Below, one piece after another: positions 15,241 to 23,926 of a stretch of 37,623 nucleotides of DNA. Position numbers and translations under genes: made by a program. Below the pieces are notes generated by a model, which made no database searches, was not told the origin of the DNA, and saw only the letters and a program-made list of their open reading frames with translations. How positions within the stretch are numbered: position 1 is the stretch's first letter; every line of letters starts with the position of its first letter. Source of the stretch: Gammaproteobacteria bacterium (GTDB lineage: Bacteria; Pseudomonadota; Gammaproteobacteria; Xanthomonadales; Rhodanobacteraceae); contig JAJPHQ010000029.1 in NCBI GenBank assembly GCA_021325195.1, forward strand, positions 1 to 37,623, read 5' to 3'.

Positions 15241-18186
15241 ATGCAACTCAAACGCAACGTGATGGCGCTGGCGCTGATTTCCGCCGGCATCGGTTTCGCC
15301 GGATGCAGCAACGTCGCCTTCGCGGCGGCGGCCGCGGCCACTGCGCAGGGTCAGGACCAGTCGCCCGCGAACGCGAATCCGGGCAGCCAGAACGCCCCGA
15401 ACACCGCCGGCAAGGGCGAAAAGAAAAACGAGAAGAAGAAAGCCGAAAAACAGGTCACCCAGTTGCAGGCCATCAACGTCAGGGGTTTCGCGGGCAGCAT
15501 CCAGAACTCCACCGCGATCAAGCGCAACGCCGACGAGATCGTCGAGGCGGTCTCCGCCGAGCAGATCGGCAAGCTGCCGGGCACCAGCATCGCCGACACG
15601 CTGGGCCGGCTGCCGGGCCTCGCGGTGCAGACACTCAGCGGACGTCCGCAGGTGCTGACGATCCACGGACTGGGCCCCGATTTCAGCACCGCGCTGGTCA
15701 ACGGCCGCGAGCAGGTCAGCACCTCCAACAACCGCGACGTGCAGTACGACCAGTATCCCTCGAGCTGGTTCAACAGCGTGGTGGTGTACATGAGCCCCAG
15801 CGCCGACCTGATCGGCCAGGGCCTGTCGGGCACGGTGGACATGCGCACGATCCGTCCGCTGGAACAACCGCAGCGCATCGCCGCGGTGAACGCGCATTAC
15901 GTGTGGGACAGCCTTTCCACGCTGTCGCCCGGCCCGGGCGTCAGCGATCACGGTTACCAGGTGAACGGCGTGTACGTGGACCAGTTCGCCGACCACACCT
16001 TCGGCGTCACGCTGGGCGTGGATCTGGAATCGAATCCCGCGCAGATCGAGCACCAGGCGCCGTGGGGCTATCCCACCGACGCCAACGGCGACCTGGTGGT
16101 GGGCGGTTCCAAGAACTACGGCATCTCCGACCAGTTGAAGCGCACCGGCCTGCTCGCCACGCTGCAATACCAGCCCAGCCAGAATTTCGTCAGCACGCTG
16201 GACCTGACCTACGACAACTTCCGCGAGACCCAGCAGGCCAAGGGCATGGAGTTCCCGCTGTTCTGGGGCAACGGCAGCGTGCCGCCGCCGCCGACCCTGG
16301 TGCCGGGCAACGTGATCGACGGTTTCGTGCAGAGCGGCGTGTACGAGAACATCGACACCGTGGTGCGCAACGACTACAACCGCACCAACGCCAAGGTCTG
16401 GAACATTGGCTGGAACAACAAGTACCGCTTCAACGAGGACTGGTCCGCCGAGATGGACGCCAGCTATTCGCGCGCCGACCGCCGCGACATGCTGCTGGAA
16501 AGCTACACCGGCACCGGCTACTACTATGGCCCGGACGGCCACGGTCCCGGCGACACGATCGATTTCAGCGAACTCGCCAACGGGCTGCTGTACGTGAATA
16601 CGGCGCAGAATTACACGCAGGGCCTGGTGCTGACCGATCCGCAGGGCTGGGGCCACGGCAACACGCCGCCGGTGGTGCAGGCCGGCTTCATCAACGCGCC
16701 GCGCACCAACGATTACCTCGCGCAGCTGCGCCTGAGCGTCAAGCACGATTTCATGGGCGGGCCGCTCTCCAGCATGGTGTTCGGCGTGAACCGCGCCACC
16801 CGCAACAAGAACTACAACATCGACCAGGATTTCATCGTGCTGCCGAACGGCGCCCAGACCGCGCCGATCCCGACGTACGGCGTCGGCGATCCGCTGGCGT
16901 GGATGGGCGTGGGCCCGCAGGTGGTTTACAACCCGTTGCCCTTCCTCACCGACGGCACCTACCAGTTGTTCCCGACCTCGCTGTCGTCGATCGGCGTGCC
17001 GCCCAACTGGAAGGTGCGCGAGAACGACATCACCCCGTACGTGCAGTTCAACCTCGACACCAGCCTTGGCCAAATGCCGGTGCGCGGCAACTTCGGCCTG
17101 CAGGTGGCGCACACCGGTGAATCCTCGCAGGGCCAGCGCGTGGCGGCAGGCACCAGTTCCACCGGCTCCTCGATCGTGACGCTGGTGCCGGTCTCGGGCG
17201 GCACCAAGTACACGCGCTGGCTGCCCAGTCTGAACCTGGTGTTCGGTTTCTCCGACAGCACCGACCTGCGCGTCAGCGCGGCGCGGGTGATGGCGCGTCC
17301 GCGCATGGACCAGATGAGCGCGAGCCTGTCGATCAGCGGCAACATCACGCACCTGGCCTCGACCAACCCGAACCAGGCCTACTTCAGCGCCTCGGGCGGC
17401 AATCCCGAATTGCTGCCCACCATGGCCGACAGCTACAACATCAGCCTCGAGCACTACTTCTCGAGCCCTTCGGGCTACCAGTGCGGCGGCGCCGATTCCA
17501 GGACCTCGGAACTGTGCCGCGGCGGCGGTGGTTACGCGGCCCTGTCCGCCTATTTCCTTAGGCTGCGCGACTACATCAACCCGAACGCGGCGTTCCTGTA
17601 CAACTTCGCGCCGTTCGTGGGTGCGTTCCTGTCGCCCGCGCAGCAGCAGGAACTGGGCACCACCTACGGCATCGTGTCGGGCCCCACCAACGACGGTCAC
17701 GGCAGCGTGAGCGGCGTGCAGGGCACGCTCAGCCTTCCGCTGGGCATGCTGACGCCCTGGCTCGACGGCTTCGGCGTGATCCTGAGCGGCGACTACACCC
17801 GCAGCAGCGTGGTCTATGCCGGCAATCCGCAGCCGGTGACCGTGCCGGGCCTGTCCAGGTGGGTGATGAACAACACGCTGTACTACCAGCGCAACGGTTT
17901 CGAGGCGCGCATCAGCCAGGACTACCGCAGCAGCTTCCTGGGCGAGGTGCAGGGCATCAGCGCCACCCGGATCCTGCAGACGATCATGGGCGGTCACACC
18001 TACGACGCGCAGGTCAGCTACACGATCCAGGACGGCCGTTTCCGGGGCCTGACCTTGCTGCTGCAGGGCTCCAACCTCACCAACAAGAAGTTCATCACCT
18101 TCCAGAACGACGATCCGCGCCAGGTGCTGACCTGGGAGGAATACGGCCGCCGCTATGATCTGGGCGTGTCGTACAAGTTCCAGTAG
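15241..18186 (+). CDS. TonB-dependent outer-membrane receptor, probable maltodextrin importer
   Basis: A 981-residue receptor of the long Xanthomonas/Caulobacter type. The signal peptide is residues 1-28; a Cys at 22 in FAGC could be a lipobox but F at -3 is atypical. An Asn/Pro then Lys/Glu-rich linker (about 40-72) precedes a TonB-box-like LQAINVRG (75-82). The plug domain (about 95-215) reads ADEIVEAVSAEQIGKLPG...IADTLGRLPG. The rest is the 22-stranded barrel, ending in the aromatic tail YKFQ. An extracellular loop contains two Cys (YQCGGADSRTSELC), probably a disulphide. Substrate is inferred from the neighbours (amylase, GH31, alpha-glucosidase); Caulobacter MalA is the closest characterised analogue. 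It heads the operon with the halogenase gene 67 bp downstream. Confidence 0.93.
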   Translation: MQLKRNVMALALISAGIGFAGCSNVAFAAAAAATAQGQDQSPANANPGSQNAPNTAGKGEKKNEKKKAEKQVTQLQAINVRGFAGSIQNSTAIKRNADEIVEAVSAEQIGKLPGTSIADTLGRLPGLAVQTLSGRPQVLTIHGLGPDFSTALVNGREQVSTSNNRDVQYDQYPSSWFNSVVVYMSPSADLIGQGLSGTVDMRTIRPLEQPQRIAAVNAHYVWDSLSTLSPGPGVSDHGYQVNGVYVDQFADHTFGVTLGVDLESNPAQIEHQAPWGYPTDANGDLVVGGSKNYGISDQLKRTGLLATLQYQPSQNFVSTLDLTYDNFRETQQAKGMEFPLFWGNGSVPPPPTLVPGNVIDGFVQSGVYENIDTVVRNDYNRTNAKVWNIGWNNKYRFNEDWSAEMDASYSRADRRDMLLESYTGTGYYYGPDGHGPGDTIDFSELANGLLYVNTAQNYTQGLVLTDPQGWGHGNTPPVVQAGFINAPRTNDYLAQLRLSVKHDFMGGPLSSMVFGVNRATRNKNYNIDQDFIVLPNGAQTAPIPTYGVGDPLAWMGVGPQVVYNPLPFLTDGTYQLFPTSLSSIGVPPNWKVRENDITPYVQFNLDTSLGQMPVRGNFGLQVAHTGESSQGQRVAAGTSSTGSSIVTLVPVSGGTKYTRWLPSLNLVFGFSDSTDLRVSAARVMARPRMDQMSASLSISGNITHLASTNPNQAYFSASGGNPELLPTMADSYNISLEHYFSSPSGYQCGGADSRTSELCRGGGGYAALSAYFLRLRDYINPNAAFLYNFAPFVGAFLSPAQQQELGTTYGIVSGPTNDGHGSVSGVQGTLSLPLGMLTPWLDGFGVILSGDYTRSSVVYAGNPQPVTVPGLSRWVMNNTLYYQRNGFEARISQDYRSSFLGEVQGISATRILQTIMGGHTYDAQVSYTIQDGRFRGLTLLLQGSNLTNKKFITFQNDDPRQVLTWEEYGRRYDLGVSYKFQ

Positions 18187-18253
18187 GCCGGCGTGATCGC
18201 CCCATGAGCCCCGTTGCATGCCCGGCGGCGTCACGCCGCAGGAAACGCCCTCC

Positions 18254-19771
18254 ATGAACGACGCAGCGATCCGGCGGCTGGTGATCGTGGGCGGCGGCAC
18301 CGCCGGCTGGATGGCGGCCGCGCTGCTGTCGCGTGCGCTGGATTCGCAGCTCGAGATCTGCTTGGTCGAATCGCCCGAGATCGGCAGCATCGGCGTGGGC
18401 GAGGCCACGATCCCGCAGATCCGCCACGTCAACACCTTCCTCGGCATCGACGAAGACGACATGCTGCGTTTCACGGGCGGCACGTTCAAGCTGGGCGTGC
18501 AGCTCAACCACTGGGGCCAGCGTGGCGATTCCTATCTGCACGCGTTCGGTGACGTGGGCCTGCCGCTGGGCCTGCTGCCGTTCCACCATTACTGGCTGCG
18601 CGGCCGCCGGCGACCCGGTGCGCAAAGCCTGTGGGCATACTCGCTCAACGCTGCGGCGGCGGCGGCCAACCGCTTCGCGCGGCTGGACAGCGTGCCCGAT
18701 ACGCCGCTGGGCGGCATCCGCTACGCCTATCACTTCGACGCCGCCCGCTACGGGCAGTACCTGCGCAGGCAGATCAGGCCCGGCACGGTGCGGCACACCG
18801 AGGGCAAGGTGCTGGAGGTCAGGCTGCGCGGCGAGGACGGCTTCATCGAATCGCTGCGGCTGGACAGCGGCGAGATCGTCGAAGGCGATTTCTTCATCGA
18901 CTGCTCCGGTTTCCGCGGCCTGCTGATCGCGGGCGCGCTGGGCGTCGGCTTCGAAAGCTGGCAGCACTGGCTGCCCTGCGACCGCGCGCTGGCGGTGGCC
19001 AGCGAACGCAGCGGGCCGATGCGGCCCTACACCCAGGCCAGCGCGCGCACGGCCGGCTGGCAGTGGCGCATTCCGCTGCAGCACCGCACCGGCAACGGCC
19101 ACGCCTATTGCAGCCGCTTCATCAGCGACGACGAGGCGGCCGCGCAGCTGCTCGCCAACCTCGAAGGCGAACCGCTGGGCGATCCCCGCCCGCTGCGCTT
19201 CACCGCCGGCATGCGGCAGCGGCAGTGGGAGCGCAATTGCCTCGCGCTGGGGCTGGCCGCGGGCTTCATGGAGCCGCTGGAATCCACCAGCATCCACCTG
19301 GTGCAATCGGGCGTCAGCCGCCTGCTGGCGATGTTCCCCGACCGCTATTGCGACCAGCGGGTGATCGGCGAGTACAACCGCCAGACCCGCTTCGAATACG
19401 AGCGCGTGCGCGATTTCATCGTCCTGCACTACAAGGCCACCGAACGCGACGACACGCCGTTCTGGCGGGAATGCGCTGCGCTGGACGTGCCGATCGAACT
19501 GGCGCGCCGGATCTGGCTGTTCCAGCGCACCGGCCTGATCTTCCGCGAGGCCGACGAGCTGTTCGCCGAGACGAGCTGGCTGCAGGTGATGCTGGGCCAG
19601 CGCATCGAGCCGGCGCATTACAACCCGATGGCCGACCAGCTGGACGATGCGCAACTGGATGGCTTCCTTTCCGACATCCGCACCCTGGTCGGCCGCGTGG
19701 CGAGCCGGCTGCCGCCGCACGACGAATTCGTGGCGCGCACCTGCGGCGCGCCGGTGACGGCGGATGCCTGA
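18254..19771 (+). CDS. Flavin-dependent tryptophan-halogenase-family protein
   Basis: A 505-residue FAD-dependent halogenase homologue. The FAD-binding GGGTAGWMAAAL lies at 13-24, the catalytic Lys79 in TFKLG is at the same number as in PrnA/RebH, GWQWRIP (268-274) is the flavin-dependent halogenase signature that keeps monooxygenation off, and Glu343 with PLESTSIHLVQ matches the substrate/chloride region. All key residues are therefore retained, and I would expect catalytic competence. The substrate is unknown. Such genes recur beside TonB receptors in sugar loci of Xanthomonadales and Caulobacterales without an explained role, and no flavin reductase is nearby. ATG 18254 has AGGAAA upstream. 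Its stop overlaps the start of the amylase gene by 8 bp, tying it to the sugar operon. Confidence 0.92.
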   Translation: MNDAAIRRLVIVGGGTAGWMAAALLSRALDSQLEICLVESPEIGSIGVGEATIPQIRHVNTFLGIDEDDMLRFTGGTFKLGVQLNHWGQRGDSYLHAFGDVGLPLGLLPFHHYWLRGRRRPGAQSLWAYSLNAAAAAANRFARLDSVPDTPLGGIRYAYHFDAARYGQYLRRQIRPGTVRHTEGKVLEVRLRGEDGFIESLRLDSGEIVEGDFFIDCSGFRGLLIAGALGVGFESWQHWLPCDRALAVASERSGPMRPYTQASARTAGWQWRIPLQHRTGNGHAYCSRFISDDEAAAQLLANLEGEPLGDPRPLRFTAGMRQRQWERNCLALGLAAGFMEPLESTSIHLVQSGVSRLLAMFPDRYCDQRVIGEYNRQTRFEYERVRDFIVLHYKATERDDTPFWRECAALDVPIELARRIWLFQRTGLIFREADELFAETSWLQVMLGQRIEPAHYNPMADQLDDAQLDGFLSDIRTLVGRVASRLPPHDEFVARTCGAPVTADA

Positions 19772-21374
19772 GCGGCCGCGGCTCGTCCGCAGCGGCCAGC
19801 CGCCGAATGCACGCAGGCGGTGCGTGCGCTGCCTGTCGGTCCTGTTCGGGTGCGTGCTGGCGCTGGCCGCGCAGGCGGCGCCTGCACCCGCGGCAACGAC
19901 GCAGCCGCCTTCCGGCGTGTACTACGAAATCTTCGTGCGCAGCTGGTACGACAGCAACGGCGACGGCATCGGCGATCTGGACGGTGTCACCGCCAGGCTC
20001 GATTACCTGCAAAGGCTGGGCGTCAGCGGGATCTGGCTGATGCCGATCAATCCCTCGCCCAGCTACCACGGCTACGACATCACCGACTACTTCGCGATCA
20101 ATCCGCAATACGGCACGCTGGCTGACTTCGAGCGGCTGCTGCGCGCGGCGCACCGGCGCGGCATCAGGGTGATCCTGGACCTGGTGGCCAACCACACCAG
20201 CAATCGCGCGCCGTGGTTCGTCGCCGCGCGGGATCGGCGCAGCCCGTATCACGACTGGTACACCTGGGCCACGCCGGAGACCGACCTGAAGCAGATCAGC
20301 GCCACCGGTGGCTATGCGTGGCACGCATTGCCCGACGGGCAGCCTGATTCAAAACAATATTACCTGGGCGTGTTCACGCGCGAGATGCCGGACCTCGATT
20401 ACGACGACCCGGCCGTGCGCAGGGAGATGATCGCGGTCGGGAAATTCTGGCTGAAGCAGGGCGTCGATGGGTTTCGTCTGGATGCCGCGCAGCACGTTTA
20501 TCTGAACTTCGAGACCGACTGGAACAGCCCGACGGTCCTCGAGAAAAATCTGGACTGGTGGCGCGAGTTCCATCGCGGCATCGACGCGGTGAACCCGCAC
20601 GCCTGGCTGGTGGGCGAGGTCTGGCAGCAGAATCCGGATGACCTGGCGCCGTGGATGGGCGCGCTGGACGCGACGTTCGATTTTCCGCTGGCCGCGCGCC
20701 TGATCGAAAGTGCCAAGACCGAATCAGACCGCGACATCGGCGCCGCGCTGGAGCGCACCGATGTGGCCTACCGTGCGGTCGCGCAGGGCCGCTTCGACAA
20801 TGCGCCGCTGCTGTCCAACCACGACACCGAACGGGTGATGAGCCAGCTCGACGGCAATCCCGATCACATGCGCGTGGCCGCCGCGATGCTGCTGACCCTG
20901 CCGGGGCATCCCTTCATCTATTACGGCGAAGAGCTGGGCATGCGCGGCGAAAAGCCCGACCCGCACCTGCGCGAGCCGATGCGCTGGTACCGCGCCGGCA
21001 AGGGGCCCGGCGAGCCGGCCTGGGAAGGCTGGAGTGCGGGCGATGGTCCCGCGGTGTCGGTCGAGGCCGAGGAACAGGATCCCGCCTCGCTGCTGAACTG
21101 GTACCGGATGCTGATCGGCTGGCGGCGCGACATTCCTGCATTGCGCGACGGCGCGGCGCGCGACTGGCGTGACGGCAACCGGCAGGTCACCGCGTGGGAG
21201 CTGGACGACGCGCACGGCGACGTGCTGGTGCTGCACAATCTTTCCGGCAAGCCGCAGACGATCGCGCTGCCCGCGCAACGTTTCCACACGCTGCGCGAAC
21301 ACAGCCGCGCGGACACGCTGCTCGAACACGGCAAGGTGACCTTGCCGCCGTACGGCAGCGCAATTTTGCAATGA
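19764..21374 (+). CDS. Exported alpha-amylase, GH13 family
   Basis: A 536-residue alpha-amylase-superfamily enzyme cleaving alpha-1,4-glucans. The N-terminus (Arg-rich 5-24, hydrophobic 25-40, AQAAPA) is a Sec signal peptide, placing it in the periplasm or outside. DSNGDGIGDLDG is the calcium loop, DLVANHTS region I, nucleophile Asp240 in GFRLDAAQH, acid/base Glu285 in LVGEVWQ and Asp354 in SNHDTER. The single-domain plan with a short C-terminal beta domain suits a maltodextrin-type amylase acting on oligosaccharides rather than raw starch, and no carbohydrate-binding module is seen. The ATG at 19764 overlaps the halogenase stop. A downstream structured repeat separates it from the GH31 gene. 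Confidence 0.93.
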   Translation: MPERPRLVRSGQPPNARRRCVRCLSVLFGCVLALAAQAAPAPAATTQPPSGVYYEIFVRSWYDSNGDGIGDLDGVTARLDYLQRLGVSGIWLMPINPSPSYHGYDITDYFAINPQYGTLADFERLLRAAHRRGIRVILDLVANHTSNRAPWFVAARDRRSPYHDWYTWATPETDLKQISATGGYAWHALPDGQPDSKQYYLGVFTREMPDLDYDDPAVRREMIAVGKFWLKQGVDGFRLDAAQHVYLNFETDWNSPTVLEKNLDWWREFHRGIDAVNPHAWLVGEVWQQNPDDLAPWMGALDATFDFPLAARLIESAKTESDRDIGAALERTDVAYRAVAQGRFDNAPLLSNHDTERVMSQLDGNPDHMRVAAAMLLTLPGHPFIYYGEELGMRGEKPDPHLREPMRWYRAGKGPGEPAWEGWSAGDGPAVSVEAEEQDPASLLNWYRMLIGWRRDIPALRDGAARDWRDGNRQVTAWELDDAHGDVLVLHNLSGKPQTIALPAQRFHTLREHSRADTLLEHGKVTLPPYGSAILQ

Positions 21375-21400
21375 CTTCGCCCGAGACACACTCACCACGT

Positions 21401-21515
21401 CGTCATTCCGGGGCCGCCCGCGCTCTTTGCGGGCGGAACCCGGAATCCATTTTTTTTCGCAATCATCAAATCAAAATGGATTCCGGATCGCCGCTTCGCG
21501 GCGTCCGGAATGACG
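21401..21515. repeat. Four-arm inverted-repeat element inside the sugar operon
   Basis: Outer arms CGTCATTCCGG (21401-21411) and CCGGAATGACG (21505-21515) are perfect. Inside are three more hairpins: CCGCCCGC/GCGGGCGG, GGAATCCATTTT/AAAATGGATTCC and CGCCGC/GCGGCG. Folded, this makes a cruciform or cloverleaf. The GTCATTCCGG motif is a known kind of intergenic repeat in proteobacteria. It fills the 185-bp gap between the amylase and GH31 genes and could process, attenuate or stabilise the operon mRNA. Confidence 0.85.
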
Positions 21516-21559
21516 AATAAAAATTCCCATTCCGGATTTGAAGCGAAGGACAGACATAG

Positions 21560-23926
21560 ATGACCGCAAAACTTCGCGCATTCGCACTCATTCTGCTGGC
21601 CAGCACCTTCGCCACCGCCCACGCATCCGTCACGCTGGAACTGCGCAGCGTCGGCGACCGTGGCTTCGAGCTCGCACAGGACGACGCCACGACCTCGGTG
21701 CAACTGGTGGCGCCCGGCGTGCTGCACGTGCACTACATGCCCATGGGCAACAGGACGCCCCCGAGCCTCGTGATCGATCCGCAGCGCACGCCGGCAACGA
21801 CGTTCAAGCCCGGGGTTTCGCGTCATGGCGATGCAGTCACGTTGCGCTCGGCGCGAATGGTCGCCCGGTGGGATCCGAAAACCGCCACGCTGACCGTCAG
21901 CGATGCGCAAGGACACGTGCTGCTGCGCCAAACCGACCTCATGGCGCTGTCGCAGGAACGCATCGTTCTCGAACATGCGCCGGGCGACGCGCTGTACGGC
22001 ATCGGCGGCTTCGAGGCGAACACGCCCGTGACGGGACTGCTGCGCAGCGGCAAGCAGATCGCACGGGCCGGCAAGCAGGGCCACGCCGGCGCGCCATTCG
22101 TGTGGAGCACCGCCGGTTGGGGCGTACTGGTCGATTGCGACGGCGCGCAGTTCGATCTGGCGAACGCAACGGTCGCGGTCAGCGGTTTCCAACGCCCCGA
22201 TGCCGATTACTACATCCTGGCCGGCAGGCCCGGGCAACTGTTCGGCGAGCTGGCGGACCTGAGCGGCCATGCGCCGCTGTTCCCGAAATGGGCGATGGGC
22301 TTCACCAACAGCCAGTGGGGCAGCGACGAGAAGGAACTGCTGGACATCGTCAAGACCTATCGCGCCAGACACATCCCGATCGACAACTTCACGCTGGATT
22401 TCGACTGGAAGGCGTGGGGGCAGGGCGACTACGGCGAGTTCCGCTGGAATCCCGAGAAGTTCCCGGACGGCCCCGGCGGCAAGCTCGCGAAGATGCTGGC
22501 AGCCGAAGGCGTGCACCTGACCGGCATCATGAAGCCGCGCCTGCTGCTGGATACCGCCGAAGGACGCTATGCCACCGCGCATGATTTGTGGATTCCGGGC
22601 CAACAGCCGTACCAGGATTATTTCTCGCACAAGCTGGCCAAGGAGCTGGATTTCGACAAACCCGAAACCCGGCGCTGGTTCGGTCGTCTCGCGATCAAGT
22701 ACGCGTTCGACGAAGGCATCGCAGGCTGGTGGAACGACGAGGCGGATGTGTACGGCAAGGCGGAGAAGCTCACGTCCAACACGCAGTTCCTCAACATGCA
22801 GCGCGCGCTGTACGACGCCCAGCGTGCAGCCAGCAACCAGCGCGTATGGTCGATCAACCGCGACTTCTGGCTGGGCGCGCAGCGCTACGCGTACGGTCTG
22901 TGGTCGGGCGACATCGACACCGGTTTCGCCAGCATGGCGGCGCAGCGCACGCGGATGCTGAGCGCGATCGACGTGGGCGCCATGCAATGGGGCATGGACG
23001 GCGGCGGTTTCAACGGCCATCCGTCCGACGAGAACTACGCGCGCTGGATCGAGTTCGGCGCGTTCACGCCGATCTTCCGGGTGCACGGCACCTTCGGCGA
23101 GAAGCGCCAGCCGTGGGTGTACGGGCCGGTGGCCGAAGCAGCCGCGACCGCAGCGATCCGGCTGCGCTATGCGCTGCTTCCGTACGTCTACGCGTACCAG
23201 CATCGGGACAGCGCGAAGGGCGTCGGTCTGGTGCGGCCGCTGACCTTCGACTGGCCGGACGATCCGAACGTGCGCGACGACGTCGATGCGTGGCTGTTCG
23301 GCGACTGGCTGCTGGTGTCGCCGGTGGTCGAACAGGGCCAGACGTCGAAGCGCATCTATCTGCCCGCCGGAACGTGGACCGAGTGGTTCACCGGCAAGGT
23401 GTATGCAGGCGGGCGGACCATCGAGGTTCCGGTCGACAGCAAAACCTGGCGCGACATCCCGCTGTTCATCCGTGATGGTGCGATCATTCCCCTGCAAGCG
23501 GTGATGGACTACGTGGGCCAGCATCCGGTCACGACCGTGACGGTGCAGGTGTTTCCGTCGGACCACGCCACGCGCTTCGATTATTACGACGACGATGGCG
23601 AAACCTACGATTACGAGCAGGGCCGCCATTACCTGCAATCGCTGGCGGTGAAAAAGCAACGCAATTCGATCGTCTTCACGCTGGGCGCACCCTCGGATTC
23701 GTACCGGCCTGCCCTGCGCTGGTACCTGCTCGCGATCCACGGCGGTGCGGCGCGGGCCGTGCGCGTGGACGGCGAGCCGCTGGCTGCCGCTGCCTCGGTC
23801 GATGCGCTGAAGCATGGCGATGCACGGGGTTGGGTGGATGGCCATGACCCTTACGGCCCGGTGACGTGGGTAACACTGCCCTCGAATGCGGCAGCCGAAG
23901 TGGACATCGAGACCCGCTTGCCATGA
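21560..23926 (+). CDS. Exported alpha-glucosidase, GH31 family
   Basis: A 788-residue exo-acting alpha-glycosidase releasing alpha-glucose (or xylose in some relatives) from the non-reducing end. A signal peptide (1-22) predicts a periplasmic enzyme. The N-terminal beta-sandwich covers about 25-235. The catalytic barrel includes NFTLDFDWKAW, the nucleophile Asp393 in GWWNDEADV and acid/base Asp451 in LWSGD, then GMDGGGFNG and the C-terminal beta domains (WLFGDWLLVSPVVE; FDYYDDDGETYDYE). Length is normal for the family. The context with amylase and maltose genes supports alpha-glucosidase rather than xylosidase. It has a GAAGGA-type ribosome site, and its stop overlaps the next gene (ATGA). 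Confidence 0.93.
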   Translation: MTAKLRAFALILLASTFATAHASVTLELRSVGDRGFELAQDDATTSVQLVAPGVLHVHYMPMGNRTPPSLVIDPQRTPATTFKPGVSRHGDAVTLRSARMVARWDPKTATLTVSDAQGHVLLRQTDLMALSQERIVLEHAPGDALYGIGGFEANTPVTGLLRSGKQIARAGKQGHAGAPFVWSTAGWGVLVDCDGAQFDLANATVAVSGFQRPDADYYILAGRPGQLFGELADLSGHAPLFPKWAMGFTNSQWGSDEKELLDIVKTYRARHIPIDNFTLDFDWKAWGQGDYGEFRWNPEKFPDGPGGKLAKMLAAEGVHLTGIMKPRLLLDTAEGRYATAHDLWIPGQQPYQDYFSHKLAKELDFDKPETRRWFGRLAIKYAFDEGIAGWWNDEADVYGKAEKLTSNTQFLNMQRALYDAQRAASNQRVWSINRDFWLGAQRYAYGLWSGDIDTGFASMAAQRTRMLSAIDVGAMQWGMDGGGFNGHPSDENYARWIEFGAFTPIFRVHGTFGEKRQPWVYGPVAEAAATAAIRLRYALLPYVYAYQHRDSAKGVGLVRPLTFDWPDDPNVRDDVDAWLFGDWLLVSPVVEQGQTSKRIYLPAGTWTEWFTGKVYAGGRTIEVPVDSKTWRDIPLFIRDGAIIPLQAVMDYVGQHPVTTVTVQVFPSDHATRFDYYDDDGETYDYEQGRHYLQSLAVKKQRNSIVFTLGAPSDSYRPALRWYLLAIHGGAARAVRVDGEPLAAAASVDALKHGDARGWVDGHDPYGPVTWVTLPSNAAAEVDIETRLP

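Noticed and set aside
23866-23922. Start of the six-hairpin protein at GTG 23866
   Set aside because: It would give a more basic signal-peptide n-region, but it overlaps the GH31 gene by 61 bp, whereas ATG 23923 gives the usual 4-bp coupling overlap. Kept only as an alternative.
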